From Schistocerca nitens (taxonomy: Eukaryota > Arthropoda > Insecta > Orthoptera > Acrididae), in assembly GCF_023898315.1 (NCBI RefSeq), contig NC_064616.1, forward strand, positions 708,565,389 to 708,629,388: a stretch of DNA of 64,000 nt, given 5' to 3'. The notes below the pieces were generated by a model. That model searched no databases, was not told where the DNA came from, and saw only the letters and a list, made by a program, of their open reading frames with translations. Of the stretch, positions 1 through 11,414 are shown in pieces (position 1 is the first letter of the stretch; each line of letters begins with the position of its first letter). The translations under genes were made by a program, and so were the position numbers.

Positions 1-544
1 ACATCGAGTATAGGTTTAAGTGTCAGGAAGTCGTTTCTGAAAGTATTTGTATGGAGTGTAGCCATCCATGTATGGAAGTGAAACATGGACGATAAGTAGT
101 TTAGACAAGAAGAGAATAGAAGCTTTCGAAATATGGTGCTACAGAAGAATGCTGAAGATTAGATGGGTAGATCACATAACTAATGAAGAGGTATTGAATA
201 GAACTGGGGAGGAGTTCGTGGCGCAACTTGACTAGAAGAAGGGATCGGTTGGTAGGACATGTTCTGAGGCATCAAGGGATCACCAATTTGGTACTGGAGG
301 GCAGCGTGGAGGGTAAAAATCGTAGAGGGAGACCAAGAGATAAATACACTAACAAGGGAACCTCCCCATCACACCCCCCTCTGATTTAGTTATAAGTTGG
401 CACAGTGGATAGGCCTTGAAAAACTGAACACAGATCAATCGAGAAAACAGGAAGAAGTCGTGTGGAACTATGAAAAAATAAGCAAAATATGCAAGTTGAG
501 TAGTCCATGTACAACGTATATAACATCAAGGAGAACGTGAGCGC

Positions 545-620
545 AGGAGTGCCGTGGTCCCGTGGTTAGCGTGAGCAACTGCGGGACGAGAGGTCCTTGG
601 TTCAAGTCTTCCCTCGAGTG
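545..620 (+). promoter_or_regulatory. tRNA-like Pol III promoter segment inside a foldback arm
   Basis: A box A-like TGGTCCCGTGG lies at 555-565 and a box B-like GGTTCAAGTCT at 599-609, spaced as in a tRNA. The same segment occurs in reverse orientation in the other arm and in the copies at 13.3/14.1 kb and 51.4 kb. It is too diverged from a cloverleaf to be called a tRNA gene; a SINE-derived internal promoter captured by the element is the simplest reading. Confidence 0.5.
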
Positions 621-975
621 AAAATTTTACTTTCTTTATTTTCCTAAAGTTATGATCTGTGCGTTGGTTCATTGACGTCTCTGTTCACTGTAATAAGTTC
701 AGTGTCTGTGTTTTGCGACCGTGCCGCAAAACCGTGCGATTAGTAGACGAAAGGACGTGCCTCTCCAATGGGAACAGAAAACATTTGATCGCAAGGTCAT
801 AGGTCAACCGATTCCTCCACAGGAAAACACGTCTGTTATATTCTATACGACACTGGTGACGGCATGTGCGTCACATGACCGGAATATGTTGTCGACCCAC
901 CTAAACTGTACACTTGACGAATGGGTAAAAAGATTCTTCTACCTTGCCCGATTTAGGTTTTCTTGTGGATGTGAT

Positions 976-1169
976 TCAAAAAATGGCTCTGAGCACTATG
1001 GGACTCAACATCTTAGGTCATAAGTCCCCTAGAACTTAGAACTACTTAAACCTAACTAACCTAAGGACACCACACACACCCATGCCCGAGGCAGGATTCG
1101 AACCTGCGACCGTAGCAGTCCCGCGGTTCCGGACTGCAGCGCCAGAACCGCTAGACCACCGCGGCCGGC
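976..1169 (-). mobile_element. tRNA-derived SINE (Schistocerca-type)
   Basis: Full-length copy, reverse orientation: 3' end 'aatggctctgagcac' at left, box B (GGATTCGAACCTG on this strand) near 1094-1106 and the 5' GGCCGGC end at 1161-1169. The 15-base duplication TCTTGTGGATGTGAT at 961-975 and 1170-1184 is perfect. The empty site is visible in foldback copy B (13.66 kb), proving insertion into the foldback element after that family spread. Confidence 0.93.
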
Positions 1170-1838
1170 TCTTGTGGATGTGATAATCACTCTCAAAAAA
1201 GTGATGAAAACGTAAGAGTTTGTCCCATAAACTGCAACAAATGAACGCAACAGTTTCACAGTCGCACAGTTTTCCCTGTGCTGTGTCAAAACATATGTTT
1301 TCAACGTTTTCAAATTTTTCCGTGTGTAGACCGTCAAATCCTTTATATGTCCAAACAAATCTGAACATGTCCTGGAATATTGGAGAGCGAAGTTGATTAT
1401 GTGTGAGTGCCTGAACTTTGATAATTGTCTGAAAATAAAAAATTAAACTGTTCATTCGAGGGAAGATTTGAACCACGGACCTCTCGTTCCGGAGCTGCTC
1501 ACGCTAGCCACGGAACCACAGCGCTCCTGAACTCACGTTGTCCTGTGATGTTGCGTACCTCGCACATGGACTACTCAGTTTGTATATTTTGCTTATTTTT
1601 TTCATAGTTCCACACAACTTCTTCCTGTTTTCTCGATTGATCTGTGTTCACTTTTTCAAGGCCTATCCACTGTGCCAACTTATAACTAAGTCTGAGGGGG
1701 GTGCGATGGGGAGGTTTCCTTGTAAGCAGATTCAGAAGGATGTAGGCTGCAGTAGGTACTGGGAGATGAAGAAGCTTGCACAGGATAGAGTAGCATCAAA
1801 CCAGTCTCAGGACTGAAGACCACAACAACAACAAACAA

Positions 1839-2500
1839 ATATGCTTATATGATAAATGGATGTTTCGTTATGTTTCCTTTTGAAATGTTACCTAATAATT
1901 GTACCGTGTCACGCCTAATTCAATTCCTCAGGCAGCAGTGGATGAGTTAAGCATCTGAATTCAAACTTTCGTAGAACGGAAATGTTTCCGGACATGGATA
2001 CCTATTCAGAATATTATGTACCCATTCCACTTTACAAGTCCTAGAAGTATGTAACGAGAATTTCCGAACTAACAGTGCCTGATTTGTGACGATACGTGCC
2101 GGTGTGCCGTGCCGGTACCTATGACGAGAAATCAATCTTAAAATAATGTAGAACGACGTTTAAACTTCTAAACACCCCTTCTTTTTTTTATAAAAAAAGG
2201 CATGAAAAACAAGAAGACATAAAAATACGGATTAACACTATCACCTCCCTTAAAAAGTGGAACACCTCTTGCACAAAGTTTTAAATTTTGCAGAAGATAT
2301 CATGAAGCAGAACATAGCATTAAATTTCAAAAATAAAACATCGGTAAAAGTACATGTGAAAGGGCATCATAACAAAATCAGTTTATAGCTGAATAGTTAA
2401 AAAAGAAACAAATTACCACAGTTATGAGATAATCAGTTAGTGAGGCACCATCCTTTTTAATCGCGTAATTGAAAATTATGTAGATGACGATAGCGCAGAT
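1839..2500. other. AT-rich spacer, nothing recognised
   Basis: AT-rich sequence with homopolymer runs near 2180-2205. No repeat family, coding potential or RNA gene could be recognised. Confidence 0.4.
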
Positions 2501-2504
2501 GGTA

Positions 2505-3545
2505 TCGTCCTATTGTTATGGTCTTCGGTCCAAAGACTGGTTTGATGTAGTGTCCACGGACATTTCTCGCAACGGGAGACCAGTTTGTTGATAGTGCCAC
2601 CCCCCAAGCCGGAACACCCCACCCAAAGCAACACCGCAGAATGCCTGACTACCGTCATACCGTCCCACGCAAAGCGACATTGAACCTATCGTCCTGTTGT
2701 TATGGTCTTCAGTCCAAAGACTGGTTTGATGTAGCATCCACGGTAGTCTATCATATGTAGTCTGCATATCTGCTGCAACCTAAGCCCATTTCACCCTGCT
2801 TACTTCATTCGAACCTTGGTATCGTTCTACAGATTTTATGTCCCCTTTTATCCTCCACTACCAAATTACCTCAGAATTTGTCCTGTCAACCGGTTCCTTG
2901 TTTCTATCAAATTCTGCCATAAATTTCTTTTCCCCCCAGTTCTATTCAGTACCTCTTCATTAGTTATCTGATCAACCATCTAATCTTTAGCATTCTTCTG
3001 TAGAGCCAAATTTCTAATGCTTCTGTTCTCTTCTTGACTGCCCAGTCCATTTTCACAATTCACTTCTGTACAAGTTTGCACTCCAGACAAATGCCTTCAG
3101 AAAAGACATACTATCATTTAAAGTTATATTGGTTACTAACAAGTTTCTCTGTTTCAGAAATTTTTTCTTCCTATTGCTAGTTTGCATGCTGCAATCACTA
3201 CTTATTTTGCTGTTCAACTTACATCATTTCAGGACACTGTCCATTCCGCTCAACTGATCTTCCAAGTTCTTTGGCGACTCTGCTGAATTTACAATGTCGA
3301 CGGCAACCTTTAAAGGTTTTATCTCTTCTCCTTGAACTTGAAATCCCTTTCTGATTTGCTCCTTGATTCCTTTACTGCTCACTCAAAATACAAATTGAAT
3401 AAAATGGTGATAGGCTACAACCCTGTCTCACTCTTTCTCAGTTACTGCCTCAGCTTCATGTTCATCGACGGAATTTTCATCTGTTTTTCTTTCTGAGCTC
3501 AAATATTCTCTTATTTTGCCTCTTAATTCAGTCTAAGTTATTCGT
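2505..3545 (-). mobile_element. Old, degenerate RTE-type LINE fragment
   Basis: Colinear with the minus-strand LINE at 56.5-57.7 kb but much more diverged. Recognisable landmarks in order are the 3' end (ttatggtcttcagtccaaaga, 2699 onward), the 'cctcttcattagttatctgatc' region near 2950 and the sequence around the catalytic FTDD block near 3280-3330. The terminal 3' segment is present twice, at about 2505-2560 and 2690-2745, so either the end was duplicated or a second truncated copy is present. Full of stops and indels; a relic. Confidence 0.75.
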
Positions 3546-3574
3546 TTTCCGACATTGTTTGCGAATGCTATCAC

Positions 3575-4166
3575 TGTTCCACGTAGAATGACTAGAATGT
3601 CGGTGTTGACTGGCCCAGGCGAGGCGTAAAGCTTTGTGTCGTGCAGTCATCAAGGGTACACGAGTGAGCCTTCGGCTCCGAAAGCCCATTTCGTTGATGT
3701 TTCGTTGAATGGTTCGCATGCTAACCCTTGTTGATGTCCCAGCATTGAAATCTGCAACAATTTGCGGAATGATTGCGCTCCTGTCACGTTAAACGATTCT
3801 CTTCAGTCTTCGTTGGTCCCGTTCTTGGAGGATCTTTTTCCGGCTTGAGCGATGTCGGAGATTTGATGTATTACATGATTCCTGATGTTCACGGTACACT
3901 GCTGAAATGTTCGTACGGGAAAATCACCACTTCATCGCTACCTCGGAGATGCTGTGTCCCATCGGTCGGCGCCGACTATAAACCACGTTAAAACTCACTT
4001 AAATCTTGATAACCTGCCATTGTGACAGCAGTAACCGACGTAAAAACTGCGCCAGACACTTGTTGTCTTATATAGGCGTTGCCGACAGCAGCGCCGTATT
4101 CTGCCTATTTACATATCTCTGTATTTGAATACGAATGCCTATACCAGTTTCTTTGGCGCTTCAGTG
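3575..4166 (-). pseudogene. Tc1-like transposon, 5' half with transposase N-terminus
   Basis: Right end CTTCAGTG followed by TA (4167-4168) is the terminal inverted repeat of a Tc1-like element (reads CACTGAAGCGCCAAAGAAAC on the minus strand). Reading inward on the minus strand gives a degraded helix-turn-helix region and then RTIQRNINEMGFRSRR and RVPLMTARHKALRLAWA at about 3600-3720, the end of the DNA-binding domain just before the first catalytic Asp. The catalytic domain and the other terminus are missing; the break is near 3575. Several frameshifts and stops make it a dead 5' fragment. Confidence 0.8.
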
Positions 4167-4168
4167 TA

Positions 4169-5934
4169 TATAAACGCCTCCAAACGAACCACGTGGTTGT
4201 ACAATACCAATTATTTACAAAAGCAGGAAATTGATCCCATATGTTTTTCAATCCCCGTTGTGCTATTTAGACAGTAGGAGAGTGATCTCAGCCTCAGATG
4301 ACTCAAGGAAAAACCAGTATTAATCCTTACACATTTAAAACAAAGATGCGATTTAAAGAAAGCTAACCTTGGTCACATGGATATGCAAACTGTGAAACAG
4401 CTTAGAAATTAGCATATAAGTAATAAAGAAAGACAAAACGTCTGCAGTTGACAAATCTCCGGCAAGCAGAACGATGTTAACAGCTCCAGGTGATGATCAG
4501 GGGAAGAGGAAGAGTGTCTCCACGTGGCTCTATTTGAACTTGAAACTCCATACCAAGCAACCTGATTGGCTGACTAGGCTCCGCACTCAAAGTACAGCTT
4601 GAAGACATGCTTTTTCACTACTGAACCAAAGATAAGATTTCTCTAGCAGCGAAAACAGGGACTATAGAGTCTTTGAGTCATGTGAGTGATTCACAACTAG
4701 CACTGAGATGCTTAACATATAAGGCATTTGTAGTAGACCACTTTCATGTTTACAATTTCTGTGTTTTTTACGGCAGTGAGTCAGGGACTTTTCATGCGAA
4801 AAGCGTTTGAATACTGAGAGATGCTCAATGAGCGATGTTGAGATTTATATATGTAATTAGTAGGAGGCACAGGATAAGGAACAAACGTATCAGGAACCAG
4901 ACTGAACTGTAATACGTAGTTATGAGCGCAATGAAAGTGGAGGCGGGTGGGACATGTAGCGTGGCGAATGGATCGTAGACGGAAGTTCTTGCCTGGATTT
5001 CAAGAGATAAAACAAGATCGAGACTTCGACCTAACGGGAAGTGTGTTGACGACATTCAGAAGCGACATGGGTACGTTTATCTAAATGACTTAATGTATGA
5101 AAAAGCCTAAATGAATATTTTATACAACGTTGACATAAAACGGCTGTTGTTGACCATCTTTTAGTAGATTCACTAGTTTATCATTCGGCTTTGTCAGAAA
5201 ATTACATTGAATAAAATTGCCAAGTATCTGAATGTAATCGAGTTCGCCTACTTTTTTGGAAGTTCGGAAAAGTTGCTAAAAGGACTGCACCCCATTTTCC
5301 ATGATTTTAATGACAAAGAAATTCATCACATATATTCCTTGTACACTGTGGGGCTCCGAAATTTTTCTTCCAGTTTCACATTGTTGCCAAAAGTCTTCTG
5401 GTTACTGAGCGTCTTACAACAGCCACAAGTTCTAATGCAACATTCGTGCACATGCTGGCTTTCAGGCCAGGAATCGCTTCATGTGCTCTCAAAATGAAAA
5501 CACGAAGTGAATATAGAGCCTCCCTCAGGCACCGATACAAACTGGTTCACTTCTTCGCGTATGAGCGCTAATCTAACAGCGTACTGCAGATATTCTAGTG
5601 GGTCTGATTAACAAAAACGCTAAACTTACGAGCTTTCATATCGCTAAGCAGACCTACAATTTCGTATTGTTATTTATTGGTCTCATAACATAAGACAGAC
5701 AAGTTACTTAAAAAATACCATCTGAAAAATTATAGGGCTCTTCCGCTGATTTTTGTTTCAGTGTAGATATCGTACCTTTTTTTTTTTTTTATCAGTGTAT
5801 CATTCCCCCTTGCCTTCTGGCAAGCACCCATGACGTCGGAGCGTGCCTGAAGGATAGGATGGAACCCAGAAGTCCTTTTACATCATCTGTATATTTCAGG
5901 AATGCAATATTTAATAAGTCCCGTATTCCGTAAC
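4169..5934. other. Intergenic sequence, nothing recognised
   Basis: No coding region, repeat family or RNA gene could be supported. The short open frames here lack domains or composition bias. A poly-T run lies at 5778-5791. Confidence 0.4.
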
Positions 5935-6175
5935 AAAGCGTAGGGGAACGATGCGGGAGACCCGCAATCCCGTACTAGGCAAGGTCCTAGTGGAGGTGGT
6001 TTGCCATTGCCTTCCTCAGACCGTAATGGGGATGAATAATGAGGATGAAGACGACACAACAGCACCCAGTCATCTCGAGGGAGGGAAAATCCCTGACCCC
6101 GCCGGCAGCCGAACCCAGGACCCCGTGCGCGGGAAGCCAGAACGCTACCGCGTGACCACGAGCAGCGGACAATGT
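5935..6175 (-). mobile_element. tRNA-derived SINE, second family
   Basis: On the minus strand this reads as a tRNA-like head (box A-like TGGTCACGCGGTAGCG, box B-like GGGTTCGGCTGCC) followed by a body rich in short simple motifs (cttcatcctcattattcatcc) and a tail with a short hairpin (gcgggagacccgc near 5952). From memory this is a family abundant in locust genomes. Unrelated to the common SINE of this window. No clear TSD was found. Confidence 0.7.
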
Positions 6176-6724
6176 TTAACTGAAACTGATCAAACCAGGA
6201 TCATGTCTTACTCCCATCGTTGGTGTTCTGCAGAAACCTTCTTACATTTTCTGTTTTAGCACAAATTACGGAATAAAGCAACCCAGGAAAAAATCATACG
6301 CAGCACCCAAATCTACTGAAAGCAGAACTCGTTCATTCTGTATGAGATAAGATATGGACACATTGGCTTTCTCAGTTGGTTGGATGGTTAAACCGGACTT
6401 TTCGACAGAAGTTTGTCGTTCGCATCTAGTAGTGGTTCCTGCAGTTGAAGGTTTTGTACAGAGAATGCGCCTATCTGATCGCGCGGAAACGTAAAGTATA
6501 CTCAGCGCTTCCTAAATGTTTACTTTATGGGAGTGTCTCTGAGGTATTTTACCGAAATTAAAAATTCTCAAAGGAAAGTCGCATTAACACGTAAAAGAAA
6601 ACAGCAAAACAAAGCATTCAAACTGAAATAAAAATAGTAAAATTAACAATAAAACACATCGCCTTTGGTATCCGAAAACATCAAAATAAACTGTACGTGG
6701 TAAGCTGACTTTCCAGTGAAATAA

Positions 6725-7060
6725 TGCACCTCGAGTGCGAAGACTGTCAGAGGGAAACCCCGCACAGCAACCTAGTCTAGAGATTATGGTGAGGGCGTTA
6801 CGGAACGGACTCCAACGCTCAGCCGCTCGGCGGAGAGAAGCGACGCGTCGAGATGCAATGCGGCAGACTTCCGCTCGGCTTTCAGACAGATGGCTGGGGG
6901 CAGAGCACCGAAAACGCAGTCCACGCCTTAAAGAAGGCTCTCGTCCGCGCTGCTGGTCGCTGCTGATGCGTAGCCACGACGCTTGCCTAACAAGTTGCGA
7001 CTTCTCTTCTACTGCCTGCCCTGGCTGTCACACTGCGCAGGCTAGCACAAACAGCTAATA
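6725..7060. other. GC/CpG-rich stretch of unknown nature
   Basis: Clearly richer in G+C and CpG than its surroundings, with many ACG/GCG triplets and no match to any repeat elsewhere in the window. An open frame at 6735-7058 (+) shows no recognisable domain and is arginine/serine-rich, as expected from composition alone. It could be a promoter/first-exon region or part of an unknown element. Confidence 0.3.
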
Positions 7061-7681
7061 TACGCACAGTGCCACTTTTGATACTAAATGCGAAAATAGG
7101 AGGCTACCTGGTCAAAACACTGACCCTTTGTAAGCATTTGACGTCAGCAACATGAAAGAGACCATGTGAGTTATAAAGATTTGGGAAGAATTAAATCAAT
7201 TTCCCGATATTAAAACGAAGTAGAAGGAAACTCGTCCAAAGACACTCTAGAATGTGCCTACCCAAGGCGTCAGCCCGACGACAGAAAACGGTACGAGAGG
7301 GAGAATATTCAGTAGCTAATGGTGCTGCGGCATACGGACGAGGGTGACAGAATCCCAGCAGGGATGTGTTTCAAAACTCGCAAGGGACAAGTAAAGACCC
7401 CGGTCTCTAAGAGGGCCGGAAGTGAAAGAGGGAGACCTCCACGCGTCGTGCCCGCCTATAGTGGCGATCTGTCATGTCTCATCTTTCCGCTGGACTGGAG
7501 GCGTAAAGCTGATTCAGCATCAGTACCTCAGCTTTCCTCTGGGTCTACACTTAGCGTCCTTGATCGCACCGCGTGTGCTTTGTCTAAGGACCGCCAACTG
7601 CGTACCTAAAATTATGAAGAGTAATAATGTAGCAGATTGTGTCTAAAGATGACGGCCCATACTGTACATTATTAATCAAGA
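7061..7681. other. Intergenic sequence, nothing recognised
   Basis: No supported feature. Two overlapping open frames (7319-7646) have no recognisable motif. Confidence 0.35.
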
Positions 7682-8092
7682 CGTTAGAGCAGGGATGTCC
7701 AACCAGCGGCCCACTAGCAAGAGTGAGAGCGGCCCAAGAAGTAAGAGTCCATCACACGACCGGTAAAAAAAAAAGTAAAAGGAAAGCCACCAGTTCTGTA
7801 CTTGAACCTCCAGAGTCTCGTTCTTATAAACGGCTAATCTCTCAGAGGCGCTGGTCTGTTATCTTACTGCTATTTCAGTTGCAAATGCGAAACTAGAGCT
7901 TTAGAGGCGTATCATGAAATTAATTTAGGAAAATACAAGAAAATTCTGTGTTATTTCTCTACAATTGTGATAAACAACCTTTTCCATCATAGTTCAGATC
8001 GCTATGAGTCGGTAGAAGTTAAAAATCTTCATGTGGATTGCAACTATTACCAATGTCTGCTAACAGTACCATAGTTCTTTTACACGAGGATT

Positions 8093-8748
8093 ATTCAGAA
8101 AGCTAGGAAAGATCGGCCGCGAAATGGAAAATACATTGAAAATCTGATGAAGCTTTGCACACATGCGTTGGCCACTGTGTCTAGGTCGCTCGTCGATCGC
8201 ATCATGTCGCTCTTTTTAGTTCTGAGCTCACAGTGAGAACGTAAAGATGGCTAGAAATTAGCGTCTCCCGCGAAGTGTGAGGGCCTGGCGAAAGATTTCG
8301 CCTGAAGCTATGCAATCCACATAACATAACTGTCATGCGGTTTGTTCTACAAGACAATTCTCGGCCGCACTCTGCAGGAGCAATGAAGATGCTCCTGCAG
8401 CGTTTTCGATGGGAAGTATTTGATCACCCGCAACAGAGCCCTTAATTGGCTACCCCTGAGGTTCATCTCTGCTCAAATGAACCGCTGGCTATGAAGACAA
8501 TATTTTGTCACAGACAACAAGCTGCAGTCCATAGTAGAAAATTGTCGAACAGCACTGGCAGCTGTCTTCTATAACGAGGGATTTGAACAGTTGCTACAAC
8601 GCTACGACAGATGGTTAAGTCTTGGCGGCGATTGTGTAGAGAAGTAGCTGGAAGGTGTAGCTAACTCTTGCAAATAAAACAATTTTGATTTTCACTGTGG
8701 TTTCCATTTCGCGACCTATAGTTCCTTACTTTCTGAATAGCCCTCGTA
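8093..8748 (+). mobile_element. Mariner-derived non-autonomous element, copy A
   Basis: Termini CGAGGATTATTCAGAAAG and CTTTCTGAATAGCCCTCG are inverted repeats of a mariner-like element; flanking TA duplication is imperfect on the left. The interior retains the 3' part of a transposase frame (around WEVFDHPQ and, at the end, a GGDxVEK-type terminus before the stop at about 8645), interrupted by stops. The first catalytic Asp region is absent. Three more copies lie at 15.9, 22.3 and 42.6 kb. Confidence 0.8.
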
Positions 8749-8800
8749 AAAGATTTAACTTGATATCATATCTTTTGCTACAAATAAGAACCACATTTGA

Positions 8801-9002
8801 AAAAAATGGCTCGTATGGTTCTGAGCACTATGGGACTTAACATCTGTGGTCATCAGTCCCCTAGAACTTAGAACTACTTAAACCTAACTAACCTAAGGAC
8901 ATCACACACATCCATGCCCGAGGCAGGATTCGAACCTGCGACCGTAGCAGTCGCGCGGTTCCGGACTGAGCGCCTAGAGCCGCTAGACCACCGCGGCCGG
9001 CT
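8801..9002 (-). mobile_element. tRNA-derived SINE (Schistocerca-type)
   Basis: Full-length reverse copy with box B and GGCCGGC end intact. The 11-base duplication ACCACATTTGA flanks it at 8790-8800 and 9003-9013. It interrupts the hAT element. Confidence 0.92.
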
Positions 9003-9159
9003 ACCACATTTGAACATGAACATCTTTATAATGGGCTTTCATAAAAATCTTCTTACTTTCGTGTGCAATTTCTACCATAGTATATTCTCGGCACAGAGGG
9101 ACGAGCTTTAATTGAATTCAATTTCTTCATTCGACACCCCACGAGCCAGCTTCCTATGG

Positions 9160-10070
9160 AATTGAATCGTCGTCAGTTCTAGGAATTCCTTAGAAGTTTG
9201 GGTACTAAGTATGGTGATATTGTATATTTGGCAGAAGTAAGGTGGCGCAGTCGAGGCCAGATGTTAAAAAGATTTTATTGTATAATCAATGAAATCAAAT
9301 TGTTCGTGATATCAAAAACAAAATTTATGTCAGAACTGGAAGATGCCAGCTAGGTGGGACGTTTAGCATATTTGCTAGATTTTACTGCTCATTTAGGTGA
9401 CTTAAACACACGTCTTCTAGGTAGAAATCTACTTGTCAGTACATTGTTTCAAACAGTAAACGTGTTCCAAATGAAACTGAAATTATGGGAAGCACAACTA
9501 AGGCAAACAATTTTTTTCTGTTCAACACGTAATCCTAAAGATGTGATGAAATACGGAGCTATGCTTTTAGATTTGATGCAAGAATTTGAACATTGATTTC
9601 AAGATTTCGAAAAATAATCAAAATTTTTGTATTTACGGTATGTGACACCTTTTACAAAAAATATAGATACGTTGCCAGAGGATTTTCGGATGGAATGCAT
9701 AGTATTGAAGTTGCAGTCTGACAACAAACTAAAAGAAAAATGTAATCATATAATTTTGTTGGACATTTACAAATCATACCTGCCCAGAGACAATTATACG
9801 AGTACCTTGCTGCACAGTCCTGCTTTATATATGCCTGTTTTGTTTAGAAACACATACGTTTGTGAACACATATTTTCAAGAGCAAAGCACACAGAGAGTA
9901 AAAATAGAATAAAAATATGAGATGAACACTTTGAGAACACCCTGAGAATTGTAATCACTTCGACTGAACATGATACTGACGCATTGGTTTCCACAATTCG
10001 AAGTATTATATCTGAAATTATTAATGCAATCTTATACATAAAACGTCAAATTATTTCCATGTTTTTATAA
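9160..10070 (+). pseudogene. hAT transposase remnant, GTF2IRD2/ZBED5-like type
   Basis: Conceptual translation with several stops gives, in order: a segment with KYGDIVYLAEVRWRSRGQML (the hAT catalytic-core stretch that reads EVRWLSRG in relatives), then LAYLLDFTAHLGDLNTRLLGR and FQMKLKLWEAQL (alpha-helical region found in GTF2IRD2-like and ZBED5-like hAT transposases), then near the C-terminus a degraded dimerisation block with NTYVCEHIFSRAK. The N-terminal zinc finger and first catalytic region are not recognisable. In-frame stops at about 9350, 9594 and 9918 rule out activity. The same type is found at 28.8-29.5 kb in a different, shorter hAT copy. Confidence 0.8.
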
Positions 10071-10279
10071 TAAAGACTCATAAATTTATTAATTCTAAAC
10101 TACTTACATGCGTTGACTCTATTCCTCCGACGGTACTTCACCTTTTTTTATTCTTCTTTCAGCAGTTATTGTTAGTGTTAAGTATATTATGTGAAGCCCA
10201 AAAATACTCTTCATCTTACAACGTGGCCCACGTAAGCCAAAAGGTTGGACACCACAGCGTTACAGTAATTTGGAAGGTA

Positions 10280-10515
10280 GATTAATATTTAACATCCCGC
10301 CGATAACGAAGTCATCAGAGACGGAGCGCAAGCCTAGTTTAGGGAAGGATGAGGAGAAGAAACGGCCTTACCTTTTCAAAGGAACCATCCGGGCATTCTA
10401 CTTAAGCGATTTAGGTAAATCACAAAAATCCTAGATTTGAATGGTCGGACGGGGATTTTAGCCATCGTCCCCCAGAATACGAGTCCAGTGAATTAACCTG
10501 CGCCACTTCAGTTGG
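10280..10515 (-). mobile_element. tRNA-derived SINE, third family
   Basis: On the minus strand a tRNA-like head (GAAGTGGCGCAGGTTAATTC...) is followed by a body with 'ggatggttcctttgaaaagg' and a tail 'gatgacttcgttat'. Part of the same family is embedded in both arms of the palindrome at 60.9-61.1 and 62.4-62.5 kb, and its tail variant appears at 19.3-19.4 kb. Moderately diverged; no clear TSD. Confidence 0.7.
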
Positions 10516-10794
10516 AATTTATGATAAAACTACTGATATAGTTATGGGAACCACCACTAGAATAATCAGACAAGTAAAAATCATAGGTACAACCTCAGAA
10601 CACATCGTAAATGGAACATATTTCCGTCAAGGCTAATAATCGAGTGACTGAATGGCCGACTCCAACTATTTCAATTGAACGTCTCGTCGGTGACTCGTGT
10701 GTCCCTAATCTATACCAGTCGTCCAACCGGTGTAAAGTGCCCTGCACTTTAACGTGGACTCTTCACATTGTTAAGAGATGAAGGCTACATTAAA

Positions 10795-10910
10795 GGCTGA
10801 CTGAAAATTTCCGTGGTCCTATCGGGTTTTGTTCCTGCGACCTCTCGTTTTCCAAGCACACATTTTTCCACTAGGTCTCCAGGCACAACTATCAGACAAG
10901 AGGAAAGAAT
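10795..10910 (-). mobile_element. Possible tRNA-derived SINE head
   Basis: The minus strand has a box A-like GGAGACCTAGTGG (about 10873-10885) and a weak box B-like stretch near 10835, followed by 'tttcagtcag'. Short and diverged; it could be a chance match. Confidence 0.35.
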
Positions 10911-11084
10911 ATCGTATGCTCTCCCCCCACCCTTCTACAATGATGAAATAATTAACAGAATGCAGAATTTTAAGAATGTGTAGAAATGGATAACGTCAAC
11001 ATTGTCACCACGGGAAGTATTCGGAAATAACTGGAGGGAAAATCAGCGATAATGGAAGCTTAAGTCAGAGGTGCTCAGATAGCT

Positions 11085-11300
11085 TAATGGTTAAGAGGAC
11101 TGCTCGTGATAACCATGAGATCCGAGGCCCGCTCCAGCAAAGATTTTCACAACTTGTGGACTGCGGACAGTCATCACTTAATTATGTGAACTGCGGACAG
11201 GGATAAACTGGGGACATGTGAACTGCGTACAGAGAATTAGTCAGCCAGTTAGCTTTACCCGGGTGACACCACGAGGAGATTGGCTGATTATCTCCCATAT
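11085..11300 (+). mobile_element. tRNA-derived SINE fragment with internal short repeats
   Basis: Box A-like GATAGCTTAATGGTTAAGAGG at 11077-11097 and anticodon-arm-like 'tgctcgtgataaccatgagatcc' resemble a tRNA head; box B is degraded (GAGGCCCGCTCC). Downstream, 'gtgaactgcgnacag' is repeated three times between about 11154 and 11235. Confidence 0.5.
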
Positions 11301-11414
11301 CCGACACATAAATTACAACTAAAACATCAATCAACAAACACATCATTGACAAAATAAGTTGTCCGGTTTCTTCGTCTCCAGTCCTTGTGACACTAACTTG
11401 AAGCTAACTCTTGT

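Larger units (their letters stand above)
353..1722. mobile_element. Foldback DNA element, CAAGGGAACC termini, copy A
   Basis: The ends are inverted repeats: CAAGGGAACCTCCCCAT on the left and its reverse complement (one change) on the right, continuing inward for several hundred bases with interruptions. TAA is duplicated at 350-352 and 1723-1725; the target is known exactly because the interrupted LINE is present elsewhere in the window. A 3-bp TWA duplication is characteristic of PIF/Harbinger transposons, so that superfamily is the best inference. No transposase is encoded. Each arm carries a tRNA-like segment (about 545-620 forward, 1460-1530 reverse). A SINE sits inside at 976-1169. Confidence 0.85.
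1..1838 (+). mobile_element. RTE-type LINE, 3' end, split by a foldback element
   Basis: Bases 1-352 and 1723-1838 are the two halves of the 3' end of the same LINE seen nearly whole on the minus strand at 56.5-60.1 kb. The first half still encodes degraded C-terminal reverse-transcriptase tail motifs (MYGSETWTISSLDKKRIEAF, then WCYRRMLKIRWVDHITNEE); a frameshift follows near 200-215. The second half resumes at 'aagcagattcagaaggatg' and finishes in a (CAA)n tail at about 1820-1838, typical of RTE 3' ends. The join between halves is the foldback element at 353-1722, flanked by a TAA duplication. The 5' part lies outside the window. Not functional. Confidence 0.85.
7690..10257 (+). mobile_element. 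hAT transposon with 8-bp TSD
   Basis: The left end CAGGGATGTCCAACC pairs with GGTTGGACACCACAG at the right (a few mismatches). The flanks CGTTAGAG (7682-7689) and CGTTACAG (10258-10265) form an 8-bp duplication with one change, diagnostic of hAT. It holds the transposase remnant at about 9160-10070 and two later insertions, a mariner derivative (8093-8748) and a SINE (8801-9002). Confidence 0.88.

Noticed and set aside
1094..1169. tRNA-like sequences in many places suggesting tRNA genes
   Set aside because: All lie in SINE heads or foldback arms; the bodies continue as repeats and acceptor stems do not pair convincingly, so none is called a tRNA gene.
11154..11235. Three short repeats of 'gtgaactgcggacag' as a CRISPR-like array
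   Set aside because: Units are direct or nearly so, too few, with irregular short spacing, within SINE-like sequence of a eukaryote.
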